NCBI RefSeq assembly: GCF_965279675.1
Contig: NZ_CBDIIJ010000002.1
Location: 434,001 to 498,000, forward strand
Direction: 5' to 3'
DNA length: 64,000 nt
Source: Mucisphaera sp965279675
GTDB taxonomy: Bacteria; Planctomycetota; Phycisphaerae; Phycisphaerales; Phycisphaeraceae
The notes below the pieces were generated by a model. That model was given only the letters and a program-made list of their open reading frames with translations, ran no database searches and was not told the DNA's origin. A program made the translations under genes and the position numbers. Of the stretch, positions 18,137 to 26,823 are shown one piece after another. The first letter of the stretch is position 1, and every line of letters starts with the position of its first letter.

Positions 18137-18831
18137 GCGGCGGCTCGCTCAGATCGACGACTGCGGAACATGCCCATCAGCCGCTTGGGCAGAGAGCTGC
18201 TTCGAGCTGCTTGAGCTTTAGACTGCTGTGCCTGCCATGCGTGGGTGCTGGCCTCCTGGCAGTAACGAGCAACCAGTGATTGAGCCCGGCGTGGCACGGA
18301 TATGATCACGTCTTCATGAATCACGATGTAGGGATCGGCAGCGGTTCGGAGGGCATCGATCACTCGGTCGATCGAAGGCCAGCTTTCGATCCGATGTGGT
18401 TGCTGTGGCGGCGAGAGGAACAGCCGGGCATCGTCGATCAGGATGAAGTGGTCTCTGAGATCGCTGCGGAGGATGGCGAGTTCTTCCAGCAGCGGGCACT
18501 CGTCCTCCGCGGCTTCACCAAAGGTGATACCACCCGACCAGTGCGCATCGAGCCAGAAGATGCCAGGTCCCTTGAGTTCTTTGAGCACCCGCGGCAGGCA
18601 GGTGCGTGTGTCGCCAAGGTGCCAGGAGATGCCCTGATCCGGGAAACGCTGCTTCGCGGCCTCGTGCAACGACGACTGGGCTTCGATCGTGTGCACATCG
18701 GCAAACTGGCTGGCGGCCCAGCTCGCGGTCTGACCGAGATAAGTGCCGGTTTCAATGAAGTGCTGGACTTTATAAGCCTGCTTGAGTTGCAGGATCAGAT
18801 CCCTTGGCGGGCCCATCTGTGTTGTACCCAT
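18133..18831 (-). CDS. Class I SAM-dependent methyltransferase-like protein
   Basis: A 232-residue protein with the pattern of Rossmann methyltransferases found in glycan loci: HFIETGTYLGQTASWAA (SAM-binding loop), VHTIEAQ (acidic strand-2 end), GDTRTCLPRVL and FWLDAHWSGGITFG, where the Asp-Ala-His is typical of this uncharacterised group. I start at the ATG at 18831, with GGAG eight bases upstream; an in-frame start 30 bases earlier would overlap the upstream gene. It ends R-A-A-A. The acceptor is unknown. Confidence 0.75.
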   Translation of the reverse strand: MGTTQMGPPRDLILQLKQAYKVQHFIETGTYLGQTASWAASQFADVHTIEAQSSLHEAAKQRFPDQGISWHLGDTRTCLPRVLKELKGPGIFWLDAHWSGGITFGEAAEDECPLLEELAILRSDLRDHFILIDDARLFLSPPQQPHRIESWPSIDRVIDALRTAADPYIVIHEDVIISVPRRAQSLVARYCQEASTHAWQAQQSKAQAARSSSLPKRLMGMFRSRRSERAAA

Positions 18832-18842
18832 GACAACAACTC

Positions 18843-19598
18843 CTAGACATCTTCTCGACAAAAGTGGAAGCAGCCCACGCAGTTCGCCTCGGGTTGCTGC
18901 TCAACAAAATCATTACCCACGATGTAGCGCACTTCCTTAAGCGTGAAAGGCTCGAATCGCTTCAGAAAACCCTCGGTGGTAAAGGCTCTGTGAGCATTGA
19001 AGTAGGTGCGTTCGCGTTTCTCGATCGGGACGGAGACGTAGACGTTCCCGCCAGGTGCGATGACGCGCTTGATCTCTGCGATCGACTTCTCCGATCCATC
19101 CGGGTCGAGGTCGTCGCCGTAGCGTCCAAGACCGATATGCTCGATGACACAGATCGACGACAGCGAGTGCACCGAGGCGTCGGCCATCGGCAGATTCAGG
19201 ATGCTGCCTTCGCGGAAATTCAGCCCGGGCAGCGTGACGGGCAGCGGACGGATGTCGACCATCGTCACCGGCACGATCTGACTCAGAAAGCCATTGAACC
19301 GGTGACTCGATCCGATGTCGATATGCTCAGCGGGCTTGTCTTTGGCGATCAGGCCGAAGGCCCAGGTGTCCTGGTAGAAATACACGGGCTCGACCGGCGT
19401 GGTCGACGTGGCGTCCTCCACGCAGGGATAGAGCGTGTAGGCATTGGGCTTGCGCCCAGCAGGAGCCAGCTTGCGGTAAGCCTGATACTGGCCCCAGAAG
19501 GCCTGCCACTGCTTGAGCGTGCCCGGAATCGTGCTGATATCACGGCCGATCCGGCGGGCCTGCCGCTGCACCATCCATCGTGTTTCTTTGATCATCAC
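18843..19598 (-). CDS. DUF268-type SAM-dependent methyltransferase
   Basis: A 251-residue protein matching the DUF268 methyltransferase family of polysaccharide clusters: HIDIGSSHRFNGFLSQI as the SAM-binding loop, VTMVDIRPL, then GSILNLPMADASVHSLSSIC and IEHIGLGRYGDDLDPDG. GTG start overlapping the previous stop (GTGA), with an adjacent ATG three bases later as an alternative. It is one of three cluster proteins lacking the Ala-Ala ending (it ends in C-R-E-D-V). Confidence 0.82.
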   Translation of the reverse strand: MMIKETRWMVQRQARRIGRDISTIPGTLKQWQAFWGQYQAYRKLAPAGRKPNAYTLYPCVEDATSTTPVEPVYFYQDTWAFGLIAKDKPAEHIDIGSSHRFNGFLSQIVPVTMVDIRPLPVTLPGLNFREGSILNLPMADASVHSLSSICVIEHIGLGRYGDDLDPDGSEKSIAEIKRVIAPGGNVYVSVPIEKRERTYFNAHRAFTTEGFLKRFEPFTLKEVRYIVGNDFVEQQPEANCVGCFHFCREDV

Positions 19599-20329
19599 CG
19601 GGGCCCCGCGACCATCATGGAGAACTGGGCGGTCTTGGCCGACTCACCGCCGGGGAACACCGGGTCGTTGTTCACGAGGTTGCCGAGCTGATAGCCGCAA
19701 TCATCGAGCAGCGAAATGAACTCATCGGGGGTGTTGCCCATGTCGAAGGTGGTCTGCCCGAACTCGAACAGGATCACCCCAATGCGCTTTTCCTGCATAA
19801 GCCCGCGAGCCCCACGCAGCGCCTGCAACTCGGCTCCCTCGATATCGATCTTCAGCAGGTCGATCCGCTGGATGTCGTGCTCCTCGCAGAAGCGATCCAG
19901 TGTCGTCACCGGCACCTCCTCGATCGACTGCGGGCGGACGTTGATGCCGTAGTCTTCGAGCGGACGGTTCGCGAGGGTGTTCCAGGTGTCGTGTTCTTCG
20001 TCGTAGACGTTCAGCTTGGCCTGACCGACGGTCTCGCCGATGGCCATGTGGTGAAGCTGAACGGGCGGGCCGTCGAAGCGTTGCCTGAGTCGCTGGTAGG
20101 TGGCCGCACAGGGCTCGAAGGCGTGGACGTAGCCCCCGGTTCCTACCAGTTTGGCGAATCGTCTCGTGACTTCGCCCCGGTTTGCTCCGACGTCAAACGC
20201 CGTCATACAGGGCTTGAGGAACGCCTTGTAGAACGCGAACTCAGCGGCTTCTACCTCTTCGGGCGTTGCACAGTCCAGCTGCGCCGGGCGTGAGACAGGA
20301 CGGAATCGATCGATCAGGGACTGGATCAT
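19595..20329 (-). CDS. FkbM family methyltransferase
   Basis: A 244-residue O-methyltransferase of the FkbM family. The SAM-binding loop is TAFDVGANRGEVTRRFA (about 39-55), followed by VHAFEPCAATYQRL, VTTLDRFCEEHDIQRIDLLK and IDIEGAELQALRGA, all standard for the family. It probably methylates a sugar, capping or decorating the exported chain. Its ATG overlaps the stop of the Wzt gene by one base (TGATG). It does not carry the Ala-Ala tail (ends A-G-P-R). Confidence 0.9.
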   Translation of the reverse strand: MIQSLIDRFRPVSRPAQLDCATPEEVEAAEFAFYKAFLKPCMTAFDVGANRGEVTRRFAKLVGTGGYVHAFEPCAATYQRLRQRFDGPPVQLHHMAIGETVGQAKLNVYDEEHDTWNTLANRPLEDYGINVRPQSIEEVPVTTLDRFCEEHDIQRIDLLKIDIEGAELQALRGARGLMQEKRIGVILFEFGQTTFDMGNTPDEFISLLDDCGYQLGNLVNNDPVFPGGESAKTAQFSMMVAGPR

Positions 20330-21591
20330 CAGGCCGCACTCCGTGAGGCTTGGAAAGCAGGTTCAACCGACCAACTCGCATCGATCAGCAGCGAACCATG
20401 ACTCGCTGGCGGCAACTCGGTGGTCGTGTAGAAGGCACCCGGGATCACGGTGAGCGTGTAGGCCCGGGGCAGGAAATCGATGTAGGGCTGGTCCGAACCC
20501 TCGGCGCTCACACTGACCGCCAGCTGATAGCTGCCAGCAGCCAGCGGGAGCCTCGGCAAACGGCACACAAAGCTCCCATGCGCTGACAGGTCTGTGAAAC
20601 AGGCATCATCGAGACGGCTGTGGTGCAGAAAGACCGGGATATCCGAACCGGTCCGCGCACCGATGCCGACCACCACCGGGCCGGGCAGCGGACGATCGTC
20701 GGGCCGCTGGTACTCGATGACGAGTTCGATGTCCTGCCCGCAGCGGGCCGTATCGATCGTGTGCCCGTCGAGGTCACGCAGGCTGATCCGGGTCACGCGC
20801 ACCTCGCCCGACCCCTCGCGATTCTCGTCATCGATGGTCCCGATGCCCGACTGCTCCATCGAGCGGAGGTACTCGCCAACCGCCTCATGGGGCGCGCCGT
20901 CGAACACGGTCTGACCCTCCCGCAGCACGATCGCGCGGTCGCAGAGGTTCTCGATGGCGGCCATGTTGTGGCTGATGAAGAGGATGGTCCGACCAGAAGC
21001 CGCGACATCGGACATCTTCCCCAGGCAGCGCTTCTGAAACGCCGCGTCGCCGACGGCGAGCACCTCGTCGACCAGCAGAATCTCCGGCTCCAGGTGAGCT
21101 GCGACGGCGAAAGCCAGCCGCACGGTCATCCCGGATGAGTAGCGCTTGACCGGGGTTTCGAGGAAACGCTCGACGCCAGAAAAATCCACAATCTCATCGA
21201 ACCGGCGCGCGATCTCCTTCCGGCTCATGCCGAGGATCGCGCCGTTGAGGTAGATGTTCTCTCGACCCGTCAGCTCCGGGTGGAAGCCGGTACCGACTTC
21301 TAGGAGCGAACCGACACGGCCAGCGAGCCGAGCCTGCCCGGAGGTGGGCTCGGTGATCTGCGCGAGCAGCTTCAGGAGCGTCGACTTGCCGGCGCCGTTC
21401 CGGCCGATGACGCCAAGACACTCACCTGGCTGGACCTCGAAGCTCACGTCCTTCAGTGCCCAGAAGTCGGCGCGCTTCTGCTTCTGCCCCGAGCCGCTCA
21501 GCGCGTCACGTAGCGTCTGATCGAACGCCTGCATCGCGCCGAGGCGGTAGCGCTTCGAGAGGTGGCTGGCTTCGATGGCGGGTCGGGTCAC
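20329..21591 (-). CDS. wzt: Polysaccharide ABC exporter, ATP-binding subunit (Wzt-like)
   Basis: A 420-residue ATPase of an ABC exporter for surface polysaccharide or O-antigen. Walker A GRNGAGKS is at 63-70, the signature YSSGMTVRLAFAVA at about 147-160 and Walker B EILLVDEVLAVGD at about 167-179. Residues from about 250 form the Wzt_C beta-sandwich, which in characterised systems binds the chain end before export. Its presence suggests a capped or modified glycan, in line with the methyltransferases downstream. GTG start. It ends S-R-S-A-A. Confidence 0.94.
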   Translation of the reverse strand: MTRPAIEASHLSKRYRLGAMQAFDQTLRDALSGSGQKQKRADFWALKDVSFEVQPGECLGVIGRNGAGKSTLLKLLAQITEPTSGQARLAGRVGSLLEVGTGFHPELTGRENIYLNGAILGMSRKEIARRFDEIVDFSGVERFLETPVKRYSSGMTVRLAFAVAAHLEPEILLVDEVLAVGDAAFQKRCLGKMSDVAASGRTILFISHNMAAIENLCDRAIVLREGQTVFDGAPHEAVGEYLRSMEQSGIGTIDDENREGSGEVRVTRISLRDLDGHTIDTARCGQDIELVIEYQRPDDRPLPGPVVVGIGARTGSDIPVFLHHSRLDDACFTDLSAHGSFVCRLPRLPLAAGSYQLAVSVSAEGSDQPYIDFLPRAYTLTVIPGAFYTTTELPPASHGSLLIDASWSVEPAFQASRSAA

Positions 21592-21618
21592 GGTTTGAAG
21601 TCTCTCTGGAGCGGAGCG

Positions 21619-22491
21619 TCAGATCACGTCGGCGAACCGGCGTTCGGTGCGGACAAACATGGCCGCCCCGATCACGACCAGCAGCAGGCCAATCGCAATC
21701 GGCATCAGCAGGGTCATGGGGTCAAGCGAGCCACCGAGGATCGCTGCACGGAACGCTTCGATGACGCCTGTCATCGGGTTCAGATTCAGGTAGCCCCGGT
21801 AGACCTCGGGGATGATCGTCGGGGGATAGATCACCGGGGTGACGAAGAACCAGGTCTGGAGCAGGAATGGCAGCAGGTGCCGGATATCTCTGAACCAGAC
21901 TGTCATCGCCGCCAACCCCAGACCAACGCCGACGGCCGAGAGCACGGCCCCCAGCAAAGCCAGCGGGAGGGCAACCAGGCTCCAGGAAAAGGCCACACCC
22001 AGCGTGACCATCAGGCCAAAGAGCACCACGAGGGCAATCGCCAGATCGACCAGCGGGACCGCCGCTGCGGAAACCGGCAGCAGGATCCGCGGGAAGTAGA
22101 CCTTGGTGAGGATGTGCCGGTTGGCGATCAGGCTGTTGGTGGCGGAGGTGACCGTGGAAGTGAACAGCGTCCACGGCAGGAGGCCGGCGAACAGGAAGAC
22201 CGGGTAGGCCGCACCGCCAACCTTGTCTTCGAGGCCCATGGCCTTCCCGAAGAACAGGTGGAGCACGACCATGCTGACCAGCGGCTGGATCACGGCCCAG
22301 GCGACGCCGAGCACGGTCTGCCGGTAGCGAACGCTGAAATCCCGCTTGGCGAGCACCCAGGCGAGCTCACGGAACCGCCAGAGGGTCGCCGGAGACAGCC
22401 CCCGCAACGCCTGCCCGGGGGCAATCACCGTATCATGCCCCTTCAGGCCCGAAGCGAGAGCGGGGTCTGTGGATGGAGACAGGCTGGACAC
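21619..22491 (-). CDS. wzm: Polysaccharide ABC exporter permease (Wzm-like)
   Basis: A 290-residue inner-membrane permease of the ABC-2 polysaccharide exporter family. About six hydrophobic segments follow an amphipathic N-terminal helix (LAKRDFSVRYRQTVLGVAWAV marks the entry to the first). I choose GTG 22491, which has GGAAGG six bases upstream; a GTG 39 bases earlier is the longest frame but lacks a site. It is the first gene of the cluster and should pair with the ATPase encoded 27 bases downstream. It ends in D-V-I. Confidence 0.92.
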   Translation of the reverse strand: MSSLSPSTDPALASGLKGHDTVIAPGQALRGLSPATLWRFRELAWVLAKRDFSVRYRQTVLGVAWAVIQPLVSMVVLHLFFGKAMGLEDKVGGAAYPVFLFAGLLPWTLFTSTVTSATNSLIANRHILTKVYFPRILLPVSAAAVPLVDLAIALVVLFGLMVTLGVAFSWSLVALPLALLGAVLSAVGVGLGLAAMTVWFRDIRHLLPFLLQTWFFVTPVIYPPTIIPEVYRGYLNLNPMTGVIEAFRAAILGGSLDPMTLLMPIAIGLLLVVIGAAMFVRTERRFADVI

Positions 22492-22641
22492 GCAGCACCT
22501 TCCGATCGCCAATGCGGCCCGCGAGCACACCGCTCACGGAGACATCCGGGCTATCGATCGGAAGCGGAGGATGAGGTGAGAGGACGGGTGGTTGGGGGGC
22601 AGTGTCCGATAGTGGACCATCCAGATCTACATGAACGACGA

Positions 22642-23478
22642 TCACTCTTGAAACTGCGAGAAATTCTCTTTGTAACCAGCCGCTCCATCGAACAGTACGG
22701 CGTTAATCCCTGAATCACCGGCCTGACCCGTGGTGCTGTGTGGGCGGATCTGGTCGTCAGGATCGCGTGTGGTGTTCTGTATGGTCGCGGCGGCCGAGAG
22801 GCTCACCGAGCCAGGTTGCGCTGCCAGAAGCGCGAAATTGTCCTGCATCCACTGGAGTGCCTGTCCTGCTTCCTGCTGGTTCTCGAAAGCTATATCTTCG
22901 TAGGGGGTGTAACCAACATCACGGCGTAAAACATCATCTGGGAACGTCGCAATACTCGGTCCACGTGAATTCAAAAACTGATACGTATTTCCGTTCTCGA
23001 TCATGTCGTCACGCTGGGCAGGACATTCCCATAGATCGCCCGATCCCGGGGCGTAATTGCCGTAGCCCAAAGCCTCACCCAAACCCATGTTCTCTGGCCC
23101 TTGACCCGCATAGGTCTCGGCAGGGTTGTTAGCCACATCGAAACCGGGAGCCACACGATAAGGCGAGAAGCCAGCCCAGCCTCTTGCATTAGGCCACTGA
23201 CTCGCGTTGGCGGCGTTCCAAAGACCACCGCATGGGAAGAAACCGTCGTAATCGGCCGCATAAGTGGCAGAGCCCAGATACAGCTGGCGCAAATTCGATG
23301 CACATGAAATCTGATAAGCCGATTGCCTTGCACGACCTAGGGCAGGCAGCAGAATGCCTATGAGCAGTGCAATGATCGAAATGACAACCAGAAGCTCTAT
23401 GAGCGTAAAGGCCCGAAAACAGGGGTTGGCCTGAATCGGCTGATTCTGCATGGGAATATGTTGCCGCTGTATGAACAT
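22642..23478 (-). CDS. Type II secretion-like pseudopilin
   Basis: A 278-residue pseudopilin. The prepilin peptidase recognition and hydrophobic helix is AFTLIELLVVISIIALLIG at about residues 22-40 after a short polar leader, with the invariant Glu five residues into the mature protein. The C-terminal domain ends with INAVLFDGAAGY, the planctomycete H-x-DG type ending. I start at the ATG at 23478 (GGAAAG upstream) because the longer frame runs into the divergent neighbour. It is paired head to head with a PEP-CTERM gene. Confidence 0.85.
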   Translation of the reverse strand: MFIQRQHIPMQNQPIQANPCFRAFTLIELLVVISIIALLIGILLPALGRARQSAYQISCASNLRQLYLGSATYAADYDGFFPCGGLWNAANASQWPNARGWAGFSPYRVAPGFDVANNPAETYAGQGPENMGLGEALGYGNYAPGSGDLWECPAQRDDMIENGNTYQFLNSRGPSIATFPDDVLRRDVGYTPYEDIAFENQQEAGQALQWMQDNFALLAAQPGSVSLSAAATIQNTTRDPDDQIRPHSTTGQAGDSGINAVLFDGAAGYKENFSQFQE

Positions 23479-23494
23479 GGATTTAACTTTCCAT

Positions 23495-23522
23495 AAGATA
23501 CGGCGAAAATGCCTGTTGTCAC
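23495..23522 (-). promoter_or_regulatory. Candidate promoter of the pseudopilin gene
   Basis: GTGACA (-35), 16-base spacer, TATCTT (-10) on the minus strand. The predicted start lies only about ten bases before the ATG, leaving a very short leader that holds just the GGAAAG ribosome site. Confidence 0.5.
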
Positions 23523-23565
23523 CTATTGAGGTCGCTTTATCCCCCAAATTGCTCGGGAGAAACTG

Positions 23566-25362
23566 ATGCCGCAAAGCTCCTATAGCCCCCAGAGGACCGT
23601 TTTTACCAGCCTTCTAATGGCTGCGATGGCTTCACCAGCACTGGCTGTCACGCCAACGGTCCTCCTCCAGACGGGTGATCCCTATCTCAGCGGCACCTCC
23701 ATCGAACGTATCTCCACGCTTGTGGGTACGCCCGACGGTGGCTATCTCACCCGGATCAAGGCCGATATTTTCAGTTTCACCTTCTTCAGCAACGTTGAGG
23801 TGGAGTCTTATTACGGCTCTTTTGGTGGTGCGCCAGCTGGAATCCTCAGAACCGAAGACAACGTCATAGCAACCGTGGACAACGGGGGCCGTGGTTCGTT
23901 TGTGCACCTCGATATCGGGTCGGCTGCCATCAATGAGCTCGGTCAGATCGCCTACACCACGAGAGTGGCGGGAGCACCCCAAGCCAGTTCCCTCTTCACC
24001 GACACCTCGATGTGGCTGGATGACCGGCTGCTGATCCTCGAAGGTGATGCGCTGGACAGCTCGCTCGGCCTGCCCGGATACGTCTGGGAGGGCGCAGCAC
24101 CGGCCGGGGTGGCACCCGATGGCACCGTCATCTTCAGCGGCAGCTACACCAACGACGGCGGAACCACCATCGGCCAGGGCATCTTCTCGGTCGGTCCGGA
24201 TGGCACGGGCTGGCAAACCTTCTTCAAGACCGGGGACACGCTAGGCGTCAGCGGCAGCGTGGTGCCCCTCGCCGAAGACAACGATCGTTTTGTCAGCGAC
24301 CTCTCGAACCGAACCGCCTCACCCGACGGCTCTCTTGTTCTGAGCATGGTCGATGTCGAAGAGGGCACCACTTCTCCCATCTTCGTCGATGAGCTCACCA
24401 TCAACGGCGTCGCCCAGACCTGGGCCGGTAGCAGCAGCGTCATCCGAGGGTTTGACCCCATCCCGGCCTCGGCCGGTGGGCTGCCGGGCGAGTTCATCGG
24501 AACCGCCAGCCTTTTCGTCGGCGGCTTCGATCAGGTCGATATCAACGATCAGGGCAGCTACATCTTCGGCGGCTTCAGCAATCTCGATAGCGACTTCATC
24601 GTGCTCGACGGCGAGATCATCCACCGCGAGGGCGATGTGCTCCCGCGATTCGGTGACGGCGCGAGCAGTGTCACTCTCGGTAGTGACGCCAAGTCTGTCA
24701 TGCTCAACAGCGACGGGGATTATGTGTTCACGATGGGCACCAACCTCGACGTTCTGGTCGTCAACGGCGAGGTGGTCTTTGCCACCGGCGATGAACTGGC
24801 TTCCGAAGGCAGCATCGATGCCATCAACAACGCCATCATCAGCGACCGCAACCAGAACAACGAGGTGATTGTTCGGTTCAGCGGACGAGAGTTCGGCCAG
24901 TCCAATCAGACCAGCCAGATCTATGAGCTCGTGCTGCAGCTCGACCCGCTGGGGCTGCTAGGCGACTTTGATGAAAGCGGCATCCTCGACATCGCGGATG
25001 TTGACCTGCTCGCAGCAGCCATACTCGCCGGTTCCAGCGACAGCCAGTTCGACCTGGATGGTTCCAGCAGCCTGTCCAACGCCGATTTGGCCTTCTGGAT
25101 CGTCGACCTCTTCGGATCGGCCCTCGGCGACAGCAACCTGGACGGAGCCGTCGATCTGATCGATCTCTCGGCCCTGGCCAGCAACTTCGGGGGACCTGGC
25201 ACCTATGGCCAGGGTGATTTCAACGCCGATGGCACCGTCGACCTGATCGATCTATCGACGCTGGCCAGCAATTTCGGCTTCAGCAACAGCATCCCCGAGC
25301 CCGCATCGCTGATCCTGCTCGGACTGGGAGGCGTTCTCCTAAGCCGCCGCCAGCAGGCGTGA
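23566..25362 (+). CDS. Secreted PEP-CTERM protein with tandem dockerin-like repeats
   Basis: A 598-residue exported protein. A signal peptide covers about residues 1-27 (cut after SPALA). Residues 28-460 form an uncharacterised beta-rich domain with repeated GD/GE-type loops. Residues about 465-575 hold Ca-binding dockerin-like segments, ending with two near-identical copies of D-G-x-V-D-L-I-D-L-S-x-L-A-S-N-F-G. The C-terminus is IPEP, a hydrophobic helix and an Arg-Arg tail, the PEP-CTERM sorting signal that an exosortase would process. No exosortase gene is in the window. Divergent from the pseudopilin gene. Confidence 0.85.
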   Translation: MPQSSYSPQRTVFTSLLMAAMASPALAVTPTVLLQTGDPYLSGTSIERISTLVGTPDGGYLTRIKADIFSFTFFSNVEVESYYGSFGGAPAGILRTEDNVIATVDNGGRGSFVHLDIGSAAINELGQIAYTTRVAGAPQASSLFTDTSMWLDDRLLILEGDALDSSLGLPGYVWEGAAPAGVAPDGTVIFSGSYTNDGGTTIGQGIFSVGPDGTGWQTFFKTGDTLGVSGSVVPLAEDNDRFVSDLSNRTASPDGSLVLSMVDVEEGTTSPIFVDELTINGVAQTWAGSSSVIRGFDPIPASAGGLPGEFIGTASLFVGGFDQVDINDQGSYIFGGFSNLDSDFIVLDGEIIHREGDVLPRFGDGASSVTLGSDAKSVMLNSDGDYVFTMGTNLDVLVVNGEVVFATGDELASEGSIDAINNAIISDRNQNNEVIVRFSGREFGQSNQTSQIYELVLQLDPLGLLGDFDESGILDIADVDLLAAAILAGSSDSQFDLDGSSSLSNADLAFWIVDLFGSALGDSNLDGAVDLIDLSALASNFGGPGTYGQGDFNADGTVDLIDLSTLASNFGFSNSIPEPASLILLGLGGVLLSRRQQA

Positions 25363-25457
25363 GTTTTCTGTTTGCGTGTCATCCCCCGGCCCTGCCGATG
25401 ACAGCCCTGCTGTACGTTGATGCCCTCACCCAACCCCCAACCGTCTAGGAGGTCGTC

Positions 25458-25841
25458 ATGGACAGCGAAGCGAAAACCATCGGTCAGCAACTCGTCAGCC
25501 TGTGTCAGCAAGGCAAGTACGCGGAGGCTCTGGATAAGCTTTACGCCGACGACGCCATATCGATCGAAGCCATGTGCATGCAGGAGGGTCAGGACCGCAC
25601 GACCACAGGCCTGGACAACATCAAGAAAGCCGGCGAGTGGTGGGAAGCCAATCACGAGGTACATGGCGGGGAAGTGATCGGCCCGTTCCCCCACGACGAT
25701 CGCTTCGCCGTGCTCATGAAGATCGACGTCACGCCCAAGGTCGGCCCCATGGCCAACCAGAGAATGATGATGGAAGAAATCTGCCTCTACACCGTCAAGG
25801 ACGGCAAGATCGTCAAGAGTGAGTTCTTCTACAGCGAGTGA
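25458..25841 (+). CDS. SnoaL/NTF2-like domain protein
   Basis: A 127-residue cytoplasmic protein with the cone-shaped alpha+beta barrel pattern of SnoaL-like proteins: helix LVSLCQQGKYAEALDKLYADDAIS, then NIKKAGEWWEANHEVHGGEV and a final strand EEICLYTVKDGKIVKSEFFYSE. GGAGG lies six bases before the ATG. Function within this broad family (enzymes and binding proteins) cannot be read from sequence. Its 3' end overlaps the convergent PEP-CTERM gene by 29 bases. Confidence 0.82.
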   Translation: MDSEAKTIGQQLVSLCQQGKYAEALDKLYADDAISIEAMCMQEGQDRTTTGLDNIKKAGEWWEANHEVHGGEVIGPFPHDDRFAVLMKIDVTPKVGPMANQRMMMEEICLYTVKDGKIVKSEFFYSE

Positions 25842-26607
25842 GAACAGAGAGAAGCGTCAGCCCGAGAAGCCCCGCCGTACCGGGTTCCGGCACGGTGCTC
25901 ATATCCAGATAGACCAGCACGCGGTGCGTGTTGTTGGTCTCGTCGGTTTCTTCGACGTAGTTCGAAGGGTCGACCACCACTTCGAGCCAGTAGGTGCCTG
26001 TTGCCAGGCCGGTTACGTCGATCCACTGCGTCGGGATCGACTTGTGATACAGGTCCAGCCAGCCCACTGAAACGCCAAGGACCTGGGCATCGACGCTGTT
26101 GTAGCGGCGCTTGGTCGGCGCGCCGGGCAGCGACAGATTCCAGGGTGCCGAATCAACCAGAGCGTGGCTGGTCTTGAGGTTGGTCGCCACGACATCGCCC
26201 ACCCCGCCGTTGTCGCCACCAGGGATGGCTTCTCGAAGGTTGTACTCGGCCAGGCCCACGAGAAAGAGATGACCGAAGGGGGGATCGGCATCCGGAAAGA
26301 CACCCAGCACGCGTGACTCAATCGAGCCATCTTCCTGATGAATCCGCTGATAGACCGTTTGGTTGAGATCACCATCCGTCACTTCGCTGACTTCGAACGG
26401 GCCATCGCCCAGATTCGGGATGGCGGCCGAGAACCGATAGATCACCCGCCCCGGGATCACCTCGAGGTCAAACTCGCCGTCGTACATGTACCCGAGCGAG
26501 CGGTCAGAAACCGCGGTCAGGTCCGGCAGCAAGGGCCCTGCCCCCGCCGACACGGACAGGCTGGCTACCAGCCCCAAGCAGGTGATAAGTAGACGCCAAC
26601 GTGCCAA
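25813..26607 (-). CDS. PEP-CTERM protein, lysyl oxidase-like domain
   Basis: A 264-residue secreted protein. I start at TTG 26607: GAGGAG lies seven bases upstream and the resulting N-terminus (M-A-R-W-R, then hydrophobic to SVSAGA) is a clean signal peptide, whereas the longer frame adds 61 residues with no export character. The mature region (PDLTAVSDRSL, SLGYM, YHKSIPTQWIDVTGLATG, WLEVVVDPSNYVEETDETNN) resembles the lysyl-oxidase-like domain of bacterial secreted proteins, often without the catalytic copper site. It ends VPEPGT, a hydrophobic helix and R-C-R-R. Confidence 0.75.
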   Translation of the reverse strand: MARWRLLITCLGLVASLSVSAGAGPLLPDLTAVSDRSLGYMYDGEFDLEVIPGRVIYRFSAAIPNLGDGPFEVSEVTDGDLNQTVYQRIHQEDGSIESRVLGVFPDADPPFGHLFLVGLAEYNLREAIPGGDNGGVGDVVATNLKTSHALVDSAPWNLSLPGAPTKRRYNSVDAQVLGVSVGWLDLYHKSIPTQWIDVTGLATGTYWLEVVVDPSNYVEETDETNNTHRVLVYLDMSTVPEPGTAGLLGLTLLSVLTRCRRTHS

Positions 26608-26762
26608 GCTTCTTCTCCTCGAGGAACGACCAAGCCTATCCAGTATGCCACAACAAGCTGGCCGGGCGAGAAAAACGAGACCGGCCATTCGTAGCCACCA
26701 ATCACGACCCGTAGTGAGTCGCAAGAGGGGTCTGGTTAGGGCATCCGGGGTATCTGGGAATG

Positions 26763-26776
26763 CCCGCATCTGCGGG
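26763..26776. promoter_or_regulatory. Inverted repeat before gdhA
   Basis: CCCGCA-TC-TGCGGG (6-bp arms, extended imperfectly to AT...AT) 47 bases before the gdhA start. It is a candidate operator or leader hairpin. No clear promoter pair could be placed around it. Confidence 0.35.
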
Positions 26777-26823
26777 TATGTTGTGGACATCCTTTAATTA
26801 CTCCCTCCCGACGAGGAGCAACC

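Noticed and set aside
21562..22713. 383-codon frame opposite the Wzm permease
   Set aside because: Gln/Gly/His-rich shadow; the permease frame shows the membrane segments and family motifs.
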